DNA of 36,639 bases from Pseudomonadota bacterium (GTDB lineage: Bacteria; Pseudomonadota; Gammaproteobacteria; Arenicellales; UBA868): the NCBI GenBank assembly GCA_016845525.1, contig JAERSQ010000044.1, forward strand, positions 1 to 36,639, given 5' to 3'. Positions 1 to 7,236 of this stretch are shown piece after piece (positions within the stretch are counted from its first letter, which is position 1; every line of letters starts with the position of its first letter). The position numbers and the translations under genes were made by a program. The notes below the pieces were generated by a model that saw nothing but the letters and a program-made list of their open reading frames with translations, was not told the origin of the DNA and ran no database searches.

Positions 1-452
<452 letters not shown>

Positions 453-527
453 TTAGTTGCCGGGCAGCATCACCTCGGAGCATGCCTTCGCGACTACAAT
501 ATCACTATCTCAATCAAGGAGTCTTCC

Positions 528-1310
528 ATGTCAAAACACAACGCCCTGACCACCTTTGGCCGCTCAGGAAATCCCATGTTCCGGGGAGAGGCGTTCAAGC
601 CTGATGCCACGTTTGTCGAAACGGAAGCATCTGGCCGCATGACACTTGCAGGCACCGTCAACAAAACCGGTATCCTGCTTGTTCTGTGCCTGGTCACGGC
701 GTCTTTTACGTGGAACATCTTTTTCGGCACAGGGGATCCCGCTGCCGTCAGCGGATTCCTCTGGATCGGACTCATTGGCGGCCTGATTCTCGCATTCATC
801 ACGATCTTCAAGCGACAGTGGGCAGGCGTGACCGCACCTCTTTATGCACTGGCGCAGGGTCTTGCACTCGGTGGCATCTCCGCCATGTTCGAAGCGCAGT
901 ATCCGGGAATCGTGATTCAAGCCATGGGCCTCACTTTCGGCACACTCGGCGTATTGCTGCTTGCCTACAAGAGCGGTCTGATCAAACCGACTGAAAATTT
1001 TCGACTGATGATCGTGGCGGCCACGGGGGGGATTGCGCTGTTATATCTCGTCAGTTTTGTAATGGGGTTTTTTGGTTCTAGTATCGGCTTCATTCACAGC
1101 AACGGATTGTTTGGTATCGGCTTTAGTCTTTTTGTTGTCGCCATTGCCGCTCTCAATCTGGTGCTTGACTTTGACTTCATCGAGGAAGCCGCCGAACAGG
1201 GTGCACCGAAATATCTGGAATGGTACGGCGCGTTCAGTCTGATGGTGACGCTGATCTGGCTCTATCTTGAAATCCTCCGCCTGCTGGCCAAACTGCGCAG
1301 CCGCAACTGA
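528..1310 (+). CDS. Bax inhibitor-1/YccA-like integral membrane protein
   Basis: A 260-residue protein with about seven hydrophobic segments after a polar N-terminus of about 45 residues (it begins MSKHNALTTFGRSGNPMF). The spacing of segments and the central APLYALAQGLALGG region match the bacterial Bax inhibitor-1-like group (PF12811-type), integral inner-membrane proteins with proposed ion-leak or stress roles that are not well fixed. The acidic stretch DFDFIEEAAEQG before the last membrane segment is typical of the superfamily. The start is well supported: AAGGAG lies 6 nt before the ATG. The stop TGA overlaps the next start (TGATG), so the two genes should be translationally coupled. No link to the biosynthetic cluster is evident. 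Confidence 0.85.
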   Translation: MSKHNALTTFGRSGNPMFRGEAFKPDATFVETEASGRMTLAGTVNKTGILLVLCLVTASFTWNIFFGTGDPAAVSGFLWIGLIGGLILAFITIFKRQWAGVTAPLYALAQGLALGGISAMFEAQYPGIVIQAMGLTFGTLGVLLLAYKSGLIKPTENFRLMIVAATGGIALLYLVSFVMGFFGSSIGFIHSNGLFGIGFSLFVVAIAALNLVLDFDFIEEAAEQGAPKYLEWYGAFSLMVTLIWLYLEILRLLAKLRSRN

Positions 1311-1441
1311 TGGGCTGGAACGAGATATTCTTCGGCAGCATGATCGTGATCGGTCTGGGCGCCTTTTTGTTCTTCGGGCGTTTCCGGGCAGGCAAAGCCC
1401 AACGTGAACGGCAGAGCAAGATTCGCTGGCGCAAACACTAA
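1310..1441 (+). CDS. 43-residue membrane protein, coupled to upstream gene
   Basis: A short frame begins at the ATG that overlaps the stop of the Bax-inhibitor-like gene (TGATG) and ends at TAA 1439-1441. The product starts MGWNEIFFGSMIVIGLGAF, has one hydrophobic segment of roughly 18 residues, then a strongly basic tail (FRAGKAQRERQSKIRWRKH), so it is predicted to sit in the inner membrane with its positively charged C-terminus in the cytoplasm. The overlap and the clean transmembrane-plus-basic-tail pattern argue that it is real. Its function is unknown; it could be a partner of the upstream protein. Confidence 0.6.
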   Translation: MGWNEIFFGSMIVIGLGAFLFFGRFRAGKAQRERQSKIRWRKH

Positions 1442-1451
1442 TTAGCCTCCA

Positions 1452-2324
1452 ATGAAGATTCTCGCAGCAGCCCTCATTGCCGTGGTGCTTTGGGGTGCCT
1501 CACCGGTTGCCGCCAAGATCGCAGTATCCAGTCTCTCACCCATGATGGTGGCTATCCTGCGCACGGTCATTGGCGGACTGGTCGCACTGCCGCTGGCGAT
1601 GCTGCTCCGGATTCCCCTTCCCGCTGACCGGGCACAGCGGCGTCTGCTCGTTTTATCCGGATTCTGTGGCTTCGTGGCCTTCCCGGTGCTTTTCACGCTG
1701 GGCATCCTGCACACTTCGGCCAATCACGCGTCCATGATTCTTGCGGGCCTGCCGGTCTTCACGGGACTGATCGCCATGACCTGGGACCGAAAACGTCCCG
1801 CGGTTGCGTGGTGGATCGGCTGCACCATCGCGATGGCCGGCGAGGCGCTGCTGATTTTCGGTCATGGTCTCGATGAGGCAACCGGGGCCAGCATTGGCGG
1901 AGACCTGCTGGTGCTGGCCTCCAATGTGTTTGCCTCACTGGGCTATGTTGCGGGCGGCCGTCTCGAACGCGGAGGCTATTCGGCAATGGGCACCACATTT
2001 TACGGCGTGGGTCTTTATGCGCTGGTGCTGTGGCCGCTGCTGTTTATCGTTGAGCCGGGAACGGCACCGCTGGCCGTTCCCACGGGCATCTGGCTTTCGA
2101 TTGCCTATCTTGCTGTCGGCGTGACGATTGTCGGCTATGTGCTCTGGTACTGGGCGTTGGGACAGGGCGGCATCGCCCGCATTGCGCTGCTGCAGTTCCT
2201 GCAACCGGTGTCCGGTGTGATCCTGGCTGCCATCTTGCTCGGGGAGGAGTTTGGAGCAATCTTTATCACTGCCTCGGGGGTGATCCTCTTCGGCGTGTGG
2301 TACTCACTGCGAGTCAAAGCATGA
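1452..2324 (+). CDS. EamA/DMT-family transporter
   Basis: A 290-residue polytopic inner-membrane protein with about ten hydrophobic segments arranged as two EamA repeats (roughly residues 1-135 and 145-288). The first repeat starts ILAAALIAVVLWGASPVAAK, the usual opening of drug/metabolite transporter family members, and the second carries the typical LLGEEFG turn near residues 260-267. Members export amino acids or other small metabolites; the substrate cannot be told from sequence. It lies 10 nt after the 43-residue gene, probably in the same transcript, although no good Shine-Dalgarno precedes the ATG. A fragment closely resembling its last 24 or so codons occurs near 33.8 kb, suggesting a second, deleted copy of the family. 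Confidence 0.9.
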   Translation: MKILAAALIAVVLWGASPVAAKIAVSSLSPMMVAILRTVIGGLVALPLAMLLRIPLPADRAQRRLLVLSGFCGFVAFPVLFTLGILHTSANHASMILAGLPVFTGLIAMTWDRKRPAVAWWIGCTIAMAGEALLIFGHGLDEATGASIGGDLLVLASNVFASLGYVAGGRLERGGYSAMGTTFYGVGLYALVLWPLLFIVEPGTAPLAVPTGIWLSIAYLAVGVTIVGYVLWYWALGQGGIARIALLQFLQPVSGVILAAILLGEEFGAIFITASGVILFGVWYSLRVKA

Positions 2325-2371
2325 GTGCGATGCATTGACTGGGGACGAGGAAAAACGCAATACTTGCGTCG

Positions 2372-2401
2372 TTGACAACAATCATTGAACGCTCGGATAG
2401 T
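2372..2401 (+). promoter_or_regulatory. candidate sigma-70 promoter for the 63-residue membrane protein
   Basis: TTGACA at 2372-2377 is a perfect -35 box; GATAGT at 2396-2401 matches the -10 consensus at four of six positions with an 18-nt spacer. The expected start of transcription falls almost on the ATG at 2407, which has no Shine-Dalgarno, so the message could be leaderless or nearly so. Confidence 0.35.
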
Positions 2402-2406
2402 ACCGT

Positions 2407-2598
2407 ATGGAAAACGACTCAGAAAAACGAAACAGTCCGTGGCGGGGAAAGTTGCCGGGAGTGGTTCTGGTATTCCTTGGCCTGGGATTTCTCCTCAACA
2501 ACTACGGGTTTACCTCGTTTGATATCGGCAAGTTGTGGCCGGTGTTTCTTATCGTCCCCGGTGTGCTCCTGCTGACCCGCAATCACCGCAGGAGCTGA
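2407..2598 (+). CDS. small LiaF/LiaI-like transmembrane protein (DUF5668-like)
   Basis: A 63-residue product with a charged N-terminus (MENDSEKRNSPWRGK), two hydrophobic segments separated by NNYGFTSFDIGKLWP, and a basic end (RNHRRS). The GLGFLLNNYG...WPVFLIVPGVLLL pattern is that of the LiaI/LiaF-type transmembrane region widespread in small bacterial membrane proteins. These families are often linked to envelope-stress sensing, but here there is no two-component system next door. It ends 2 nt before the convergent phosphotransferase gene. No ribosome-binding site is obvious; see the promoter entry just upstream. Confidence 0.7.
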   Translation: MENDSEKRNSPWRGKLPGVVLVFLGLGFLLNNYGFTSFDIGKLWPVFLIVPGVLLLTRNHRRS

Positions 2599-2600
2599 AC

Positions 2601-3557
2601 TCAAGGCCCTTCGAGGACAAACTGCAGAGCTTGCCGGGCTTCTTCGTGAAAAGCCGGATCGGCCTGATAGGCTGGAGAACTGATCCAGAACCCAGTCCGG
2701 TACAAGGCGCGTAGTCTTGCCAGTACCCGCCACGCCGACGGCACATCGCCGTAGCGTTCCCAGAAAGCACCGCGGGATTCTGCCGGGAGAAGCAGATAAG
2801 GAATTTCCAGATCGATCGCCGGGTGGCCCAGACTGGCATCTGCCCAATCGACTATCCCCTTAAGCGAGTCAGTGAAGAGCATGTTCTTCGCCGTCAGGTC
2901 GCGGTGCACTATTGAGACTCTGGCATCGAGACGACACCCTCTTGCTGCCGAGATTATGCTCAGTCGGTCCGACGGATCCTGCACAACACCCGCGCTGACC
3001 AGCCCTTTAATACGCGATTCTATCTCGTCGATCCAGTCGTCCAGATCGTCGTGGCCGAAACGATCTTCAGGCAGTGCCTGCCGATCTTCTGCAGTGGGCT
3101 CGACGGCATGCAGTGCACGCAGGAAATCAGCCAGCAACACGCCCGTTTGCGTACGCTGCCGACGATCAAGGCCGCTCCGGTAGCCCGGCACTCCGGGGAT
3201 AACCCGGTAGCCGATATAAGGCCACTCGCGGCGAATGAACCCTGCATATTTGACCCGCGGCACTGCTATCGGGAACGACTCCCGTGCGAGCCTTTCAAGC
3301 ACATACGATTCTGCTGATGCATATGGGATAGCCTCCCGGCGGCGGGTAAACTTGAAGATCCACGTCTGGTTGACGAGAAAGGCAACCGAATCCGTTCCCG
3401 CGCCGAGCGGCTCCATCGCGCTGACGCTCAGTCCTGCCTCTTTCTTGAGGAACGCACTGACCTGCTGTTCGGTGTAATCGATGTCGCTGGAAAACCCCGC
3501 CAGCGCATTGGGATCGCTCCATTGCGGAGGCGATTCAGTTCCCAAGTTTTTGCTCAA
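2601..3557 (-). CDS. aminoglycoside/choline-kinase-like phosphotransferase (APH family)
   Basis: A 318-residue protein of the phosphotransferase enzyme family (PF01636 type), which moves the gamma phosphate of ATP to a small-molecule hydroxyl. Residues seen: the Brenner-type catalytic loop HRDLTAKN with Asp about residue 220, and the metal-binding IVDWAD with Asp about 237, followed by LGHPAIDLE; an N-lobe Lys is likely in WIFKFTRR. The start is a TTG (3557) lying inside the end of the upstream aminotransferase gene; the 23-nt overlap implies coupling. Family members include antibiotic kinases, homoserine and choline-type kinases, so the substrate is open. Beside a biosynthetic cluster it could be a tailoring or self-protection kinase, but that is only inference from position. 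Confidence 0.85.
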   Translation of the reverse strand: MSKNLGTESPPQWSDPNALAGFSSDIDYTEQQVSAFLKKEAGLSVSAMEPLGAGTDSVAFLVNQTWIFKFTRRREAIPYASAESYVLERLARESFPIAVPRVKYAGFIRREWPYIGYRVIPGVPGYRSGLDRRQRTQTGVLLADFLRALHAVEPTAEDRQALPEDRFGHDDLDDWIDEIESRIKGLVSAGVVQDPSDRLSIISAARGCRLDARVSIVHRDLTAKNMLFTDSLKGIVDWADASLGHPAIDLEIPYLLLPAESRGAFWERYGDVPSAWRVLARLRALYRTGFWISSPAYQADPAFHEEARQALQFVLEGP

Positions 3558-4665
3558 TCTGATCGAGCAATTGATCCGGCAGACTGACCGGGGCCGGGAC
3601 AGTGATCAGACGCTTGCGAAGACCCTCACACACAGGCGTTGGATTGCGCTGCAACTGGCCTTTATAGCCAGGCCAGGAAAAGATCGGCTGATCCTGCAAT
3701 AGCGGATCATAATGGTTTTTCTCCAGCGGGACCCCCGCTGCCGTTAATCTCTGTGAGATCTCCTTAACATGTGCCGCTGTCCGGCCGTAGGCCACGATGC
3801 GCCACCACACCCGCTGGCTCGGCCAGCGGGTGCGCAAGGGTTCAGCACCCGCACGGCTTAGCAGGTGTTCGATCCGACCGGCGGTCTCTGTCAGCAGTCT
3901 TTGCTTTTCCGCGAAGCGATCGAGTTGTCCCAGAGCCAGCATAAGAGCCGCGGGGTGCGGGCGGCCTTTCAATCCGACGGCATTATGAGCCCATTCGTCA
4001 GCCTGGAGTGCTCCGGGTACCCGGTTGATATGACCAAAAACGAGCAGTCGATCCCGATAACGCGGATCATCGGTCACCACACAACCGAGTTCGCCACCGG
4101 AGATCAGCTTGGTCAGGCCCAGCGAGTATGCACATAAGTCAGCCCATGCTCCCAGCGGCTTGCCTTTGTAGGTGGCACCATGTGCATGCGAGGCATCTGC
4201 AATGACAGGCACATCCTGCGCGCTCATGCGGATGGCGCTGTAATCGGCCGGCACGCCCCAGGGGTTGTGCACCAGAACCGCCTTGGTATCTGCCGTTCTG
4301 AAGCGGGCGATATCGGCTGGGCTGATGGTCAGCGCCTCAGCATCACAGTCACAGATGACGACGCGGGCGCCGAGTGTCAGCACTGCTGCCGCCATCGCGT
4401 GAAAACCGTAATTTCCGATCAGCACTTCATCGCCCGGCCCCACACCGACGGCACGCAATGCACAGTGAATGGCCATCGTGCCATTATGGAACGCTACCCC
4501 ATGCTGACCGCCGGCAAAGGACGCAAAGCGCTCCTCAAAACCGGTCAGAATGCTGCCATCGACTATGGATAGCCCCCCGGCGCTGAGCAGCTTGCCGACT
4601 CTGGCAATATCCTGCTCACGCACATCTTCCCAGATATCGTGCCACCGCAGCGGGTCATTCTGCAA
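3535..4665 (-). CDS. DegT/DnrJ/EryC1/StrS-type PLP-dependent aminotransferase
   Basis: A 376-residue fold-type-I PLP enzyme of the sugar/cyclitol aminotransferase family. Seen: the phosphate-binding region FHNGTMAIHCALRA; the cofactor Asp in VIADASHAHGAT (about residue 157); and the Schiff-base Lys in SLGLTKLISGGELG (about residue 186). Family enzymes aminate nucleotide-linked keto-sugars or keto-cyclitols. No sugar-nucleotide dehydratase is nearby, so its partner pathway is not visible. The start is TTG 4665, with AAGG 9 nt upstream. The gene overlaps the downstream phosphotransferase, suggesting the two act on one substrate or pathway. Whether it serves the megasynthase product is uncertain. 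Confidence 0.88.
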   Translation of the reverse strand: MQNDPLRWHDIWEDVREQDIARVGKLLSAGGLSIVDGSILTGFEERFASFAGGQHGVAFHNGTMAIHCALRAVGVGPGDEVLIGNYGFHAMAAAVLTLGARVVICDCDAEALTISPADIARFRTADTKAVLVHNPWGVPADYSAIRMSAQDVPVIADASHAHGATYKGKPLGAWADLCAYSLGLTKLISGGELGCVVTDDPRYRDRLLVFGHINRVPGALQADEWAHNAVGLKGRPHPAALMLALGQLDRFAEKQRLLTETAGRIEHLLSRAGAEPLRTRWPSQRVWWRIVAYGRTAAHVKEISQRLTAAGVPLEKNHYDPLLQDQPIFSWPGYKGQLQRNPTPVCEGLRKRLITVPAPVSLPDQLLDQIEQKLGN

Positions 4666-4714
4666 AGCGGGTTACCTTATCCGGCAAGGCTGCTCGGGCA
4701 ACAATACAGAAGCA

Positions 4715-5035
4715 TTATGATGACTTGTCCCTTAAGGTCGTCGAATTCGATACATCCGCTTCGCTGATCTCGTCATCGTCCATGGCAATCAGTCCCTCGG
4801 CAGCAATACCCACATCTTCCCCCAGATCGGCCAATTGTCTGAACAATTGCATTAGACCCAAGACCAAGACGCCATGATGCGCTCCGACTGCAAACTCTCC
4901 GGTACCAAGCAGTTTATGAATATCCTGTATGATTTCGACACTCGCGCTCACAATCAGAATAACAGCCACTGCCATCTTGAACGCCGGCTTAGCCGCAAAG
5001 CCGAAGTACCTCGTCAGTTTTTTCTTCATCTTCAT
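4715..5035 (-). CDS. small hypothetical membrane protein
   Basis: A 106-residue product with a very basic start (MKMKKKLTRYFG), one clear hydrophobic segment (about residues 20-35, ending SASVEIIQDI), a second moderately hydrophobic segment containing HHGVLVLGLMQLF, and an acidic tail (AMDDDEISEADVS). I recognise no family. It lies upstream of the aminotransferase gene and downstream of the MscL-like gene on the same strand. Its start has no strong Shine-Dalgarno. Hydrophobic-then-acidic organisation makes a real inner-membrane protein more likely than a shadow frame, but the evidence is modest. Confidence 0.5.
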   Translation of the reverse strand: MKMKKKLTRYFGFAAKPAFKMAVAVILIVSASVEIIQDIHKLLGTGEFAVGAHHGVLVLGLMQLFRQLADLGEDVGIAAEGLIAMDDDEISEADVSNSTTLRDKSS

Positions 5036-5201
5036 GATACTTTGTCTTTATCGCACATTCATGTTCTGGCCATTCGAATCGGGGAGATGCTGTGCGGGTA
5101 AATCTTTGCGCGATTAATGAGCCCTCACCAACACATTACAGCGCCCGGTAAAACCGCTTTTCGTTCTGCCACCTGCTCCCGAAGTGCCGGCATCGGGCTT
5201 T

Positions 5202-5528
5202 CTATTTGACTTTCTTGATATGGTGCAGAATCGTCATCACCACAATGATGACGCAGGCAAAATGGATCAAACTGGCGAGCGCCTTCCCCCACATCAGCTT
5301 GACACTGCCCATAACCAGAACATCCGTCTCCCATGCTCCTTCCCGAAACAAGGGAAACAAAATCGGCATCAGCAAATCCTCGATTAGACTTTCAAGAAAG
5401 CCTGCACCCGAATGGGCAATCAGAAACGCCGCCCCAAGCTGTATCAGTCTTTCTTCGTGAAATACACCAAAAAACCCGCCGCTACTTGATGATTCCTGCT
5501 TCGCCATAGACCCCGCCCTCTCAGTCAT
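5202..5528 (-). CDS. small membrane protein resembling MscL-type channels
   Basis: A 108-residue protein with two hydrophobic segments: LIQLGAAFLIAHSGAGFLESLIEDLLMPIL (roughly residues 29-58) and a C-terminal one around FACVIIVVMTILHHIKKVK. The small-residue-rich first helix followed by a D-(L/I)-x-MP turn, and a second helix ending in a basic cluster, resemble the TM1/TM2 plan of large-conductance mechanosensitive channels, though the N-terminus and loop are unlike canonical MscL. GGAG lies 5 nt before the ATG. It may be a distant MscL-like or DUF-type channel; its physiological role is unknown. Confidence 0.55.
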   Translation of the reverse strand: MTERAGSMAKQESSSSGGFFGVFHEERLIQLGAAFLIAHSGAGFLESLIEDLLMPILFPLFREGAWETDVLVMGSVKLMWGKALASLIHFACVIIVVMTILHHIKKVK

Positions 5529-5651
5529 GTCCGCTCCAATGATTAACCCGGCCTTCGCGATGCGCTAGCCGCCATCGGCTTCCGTCGGTGAATCAAGCCT
5601 GCCCATCCACACCGCGGCAGATAAAGGCCGTCGGGCCGCCGCACGCATGGA

Positions 5652-5915
5652 CTAGGTCTGCCTTCTCTCTATCTCGAAAATATCACAATGAGTGATCGCA
5701 GCAATGGGGTGATTCGCCAAACCCTGCTCCAGCAGTTGACGGGTGGGCGCGTTGATAATAAATGCCGACCCGCCGCCCTCCAGGGTATAAACATCTTCTA
5801 TGATGCCCTCATCTTTGTAGATCTGAAGTATCTCGTGACTTCGCTGCAATTTCTCGCGATCGATCTGCGCCTCGGTCCGCTCATCTCTTGGACGAAACAT
5901 GATGAGAAACTTCAA
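5652..5915 (-). CDS. muconolactone-isomerase/YCII-like dimeric alpha-beta barrel protein
   Basis: An 87-residue protein beginning MKFLIMFRP, with a helix (LQRSHEILQIYKDEG), a strand (VYTLEGGGSAFIINAP), a second helix and the final strand AAITHCDIFEI. This beta-alpha-beta order and the x-L-P-I/N-H-P-I-A-like turn match ferredoxin-like dimeric barrels of the muconolactone isomerase or YCII type. In polyketide pathways such small proteins can act as cyclases or cofactor-free oxygenases; here a role is only inferred. The start is TTG, overlapping the glycosyltransferase stop by 4 nt (TTGA), with GGAG about 8 nt upstream inside that gene. A second member of the same fold is encoded at 6862-7182. 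Confidence 0.7.
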   Translation of the reverse strand: MKFLIMFRPRDERTEAQIDREKLQRSHEILQIYKDEGIIEDVYTLEGGGSAFIINAPTRQLLEQGLANHPIAAITHCDIFEIERRQT

Positions 5916-6673
5916 CTCTCTATCTCCAGTGCCTCACGGGATAACAGAAATCCAGTGTTAAGAAAAAGCTCGCAGCAATAGTCGAGCTGTATCTTCGGGT
6001 AATGCGTCGGAAACAACTGTTTGAGTATCCCCTGCTCTGATTCACTCGCCGTTGCAACCGGGTCGGTCACCGCTGCCAGGGAGAAGAACTCGGCACAATA
6101 GTCAGTCTTCCCGATCCAGAGCCCGCCGTTCAGGTATCTGTACTCACTGCCCGCCTTTTGTGCCAGCGGCTCCTCAAAGCGTGCGAACTGCCTTTCCGGC
6201 GGCCAGTTGATCCGGTCCGCCCCGAAGAGCAGGTCACAGGAGAAACGCTCCTTGAAACGCTCCAGCACAAGCGCTGGATCACCGATGATAATAGCGTCTC
6301 TTGAGTCGGCATAGAGAACATAAGCGGTATCGATCGATCTTAACCCATCTGCCAGAACTGCTGGTTTCGCCCGGCTGTTGACCCAGGGCTCGACGCCCTG
6401 GCCGAACACACGGTATGGGATGCCCAGGTAGTCCAGACTTCGTTCAAACATGCCCATAGACTGATGGCCATTATTGCAGGTAACGATAGTCAGTTCAGCC
6501 GGTATGGTACAGACCGCAGGAGGAGCAGAGAAAAACGCGGACTTGATAGGCTCCCACCAGTACTGGTAGTCATGCCTGCCATGGCCGTGCACCACACACG
6601 GATGCGTATTGAATTCCCTAACCAGAATATCCATTGTCGAGACCTGGCCGCTGACACCGCACGCTACCGCCAC
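5912..6673 (-). CDS. PLOD/GT25-like glycosyltransferase, unusual domain boundaries
   Basis: A 253-residue protein with LTIVTCNNGHQSMG, a donor-binding YADSRDAI motif (about residues 121-128, DxD-like), YLNGGLWIGKT and LDYCCELF, the order seen in glycosyltransferase domains of procollagen lysyl hydroxylase-type enzymes. It would transfer a sugar from a nucleotide donor. Two oddities: the N-terminus carries NTHPCVVHGHGR, which resembles the segment that normally ends this domain (a VVHGNG-type motif), while the C-terminus stops soon after LDYCCELF. The gene may therefore be a fragment of a two-domain protein or permuted. The GTG start at 6673 has no clear Shine-Dalgarno; ATG at 6634 (codon 14) is an alternative. 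It overlaps the small barrel-protein gene downstream. Confidence 0.65.
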   Translation of the reverse strand: MAVACGVSGQVSTMDILVREFNTHPCVVHGHGRHDYQYWWEPIKSAFFSAPPAVCTIPAELTIVTCNNGHQSMGMFERSLDYLGIPYRVFGQGVEPWVNSRAKPAVLADGLRSIDTAYVLYADSRDAIIIGDPALVLERFKERFSCDLLFGADRINWPPERQFARFEEPLAQKAGSEYRYLNGGLWIGKTDYCAEFFSLAAVTDPVATASESEQGILKQLFPTHYPKIQLDYCCELFLNTGFLLSREALEIES

Positions 6674-6720
6674 AAAAAACGGTACGCGGTTCTGTAGTAG
6701 CGGTTGCTGCTTGGGCCAGA

Positions 6721-6755
6721 AAAATAAACCCCGACACTGACTGCGTGTCGGGGTT
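6721..6755 (-). terminator. rho-independent terminator, minus strand
   Basis: A perfect 11-bp stem (6727-6737 with 6745-6755) with a 7-nt loop. Read on the minus strand it is followed by TATTTTT, so it terminates leftward transcription coming from the 6862-7182 gene and, further up, the flippase and PKS genes. It separates that transcript from the glycosyltransferase group downstream. Confidence 0.85.
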
Positions 6756-6861
6756 ATCCTGTCTACCGGGCGGGCCGCCCCAATCGAAAGCGGCAGACGC
6801 TAGACGCTCGCCTTGACAGCAGTAACGCTGCCTGCCGAGGTGCTACAGAAATGACCGCCGC

Positions 6862-7182
6862 CTAGCCGGGCAGGTGCTCCTTGCCCGTAAAGTGCTCGGC
6901 GCCTGCATGGTAGGCATTGAGGAACTTGCTTGCATCCTCAATCGGGATAATCTCGGTATCAGATGCCTTAAACAGCGGGTTAATACGGACCAGCTTTGCC
7001 AGCTCAGCTGTGTTCTCGCACTCGGCAATGATGATGTGGCCACCTGAAAGGAGTACATAACAGGCTTCGATATGCCCCTTTGCCAGGGCGTTTTCCATAA
7101 CCACCTGGCCGTGTTTGCTGTGATCCAGATCGCCATCGCCATAACTGGCACCGCGGGAACGATTGATAATCATGAACTTCAT
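6862..7182 (-). CDS. second muconolactone-isomerase-like small protein
   Basis: A 106-residue protein beginning MKFMIINRS, with a helix containing GQVVMENALAKGHIEAC, the strand LLSGGHIIIAECEN, a second helix (TAELAKLVRINP) and the strand DTEIIPIE, then a 20-residue tail (NAYHAGAEHFTGKEHLPG). The order fits the ferredoxin-like dimeric barrel of muconolactone isomerase-type proteins and it is a likely distant paralogue of the 5652-5915 gene. AAGGAG lies 7 nt before the ATG, a strong ribosome site. It follows the flippase by 54 nt and is followed by a terminator, so it is probably the last gene of the leftward cluster transcript. A tailoring role is inferred from position. Confidence 0.72.
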   Translation of the reverse strand: MKFMIINRSRGASYGDGDLDHSKHGQVVMENALAKGHIEACYVLLSGGHIIIAECENTAELAKLVRINPLFKASDTEIIPIEDASKFLNAYHAGAEHFTGKEHLPG

Positions 7183-7236
7183 CTTAAGTCTCCTTGTCTT
7201 TAGCTGTAAAAAGAGAAACTCTTATCGCCAACACCG

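Noticed and set aside
4180-4572. 130-residue plus-strand frame
   Set aside because: Antisense to the DegT aminotransferase, whose PLP motifs establish the coding strand.
6781-6850. Short direct repeat AGACGCT-AGACGCT and a CGGCAG/CTGCCG inverted pair
   Set aside because: Too short and imperfect to support an attachment site or regulatory element.
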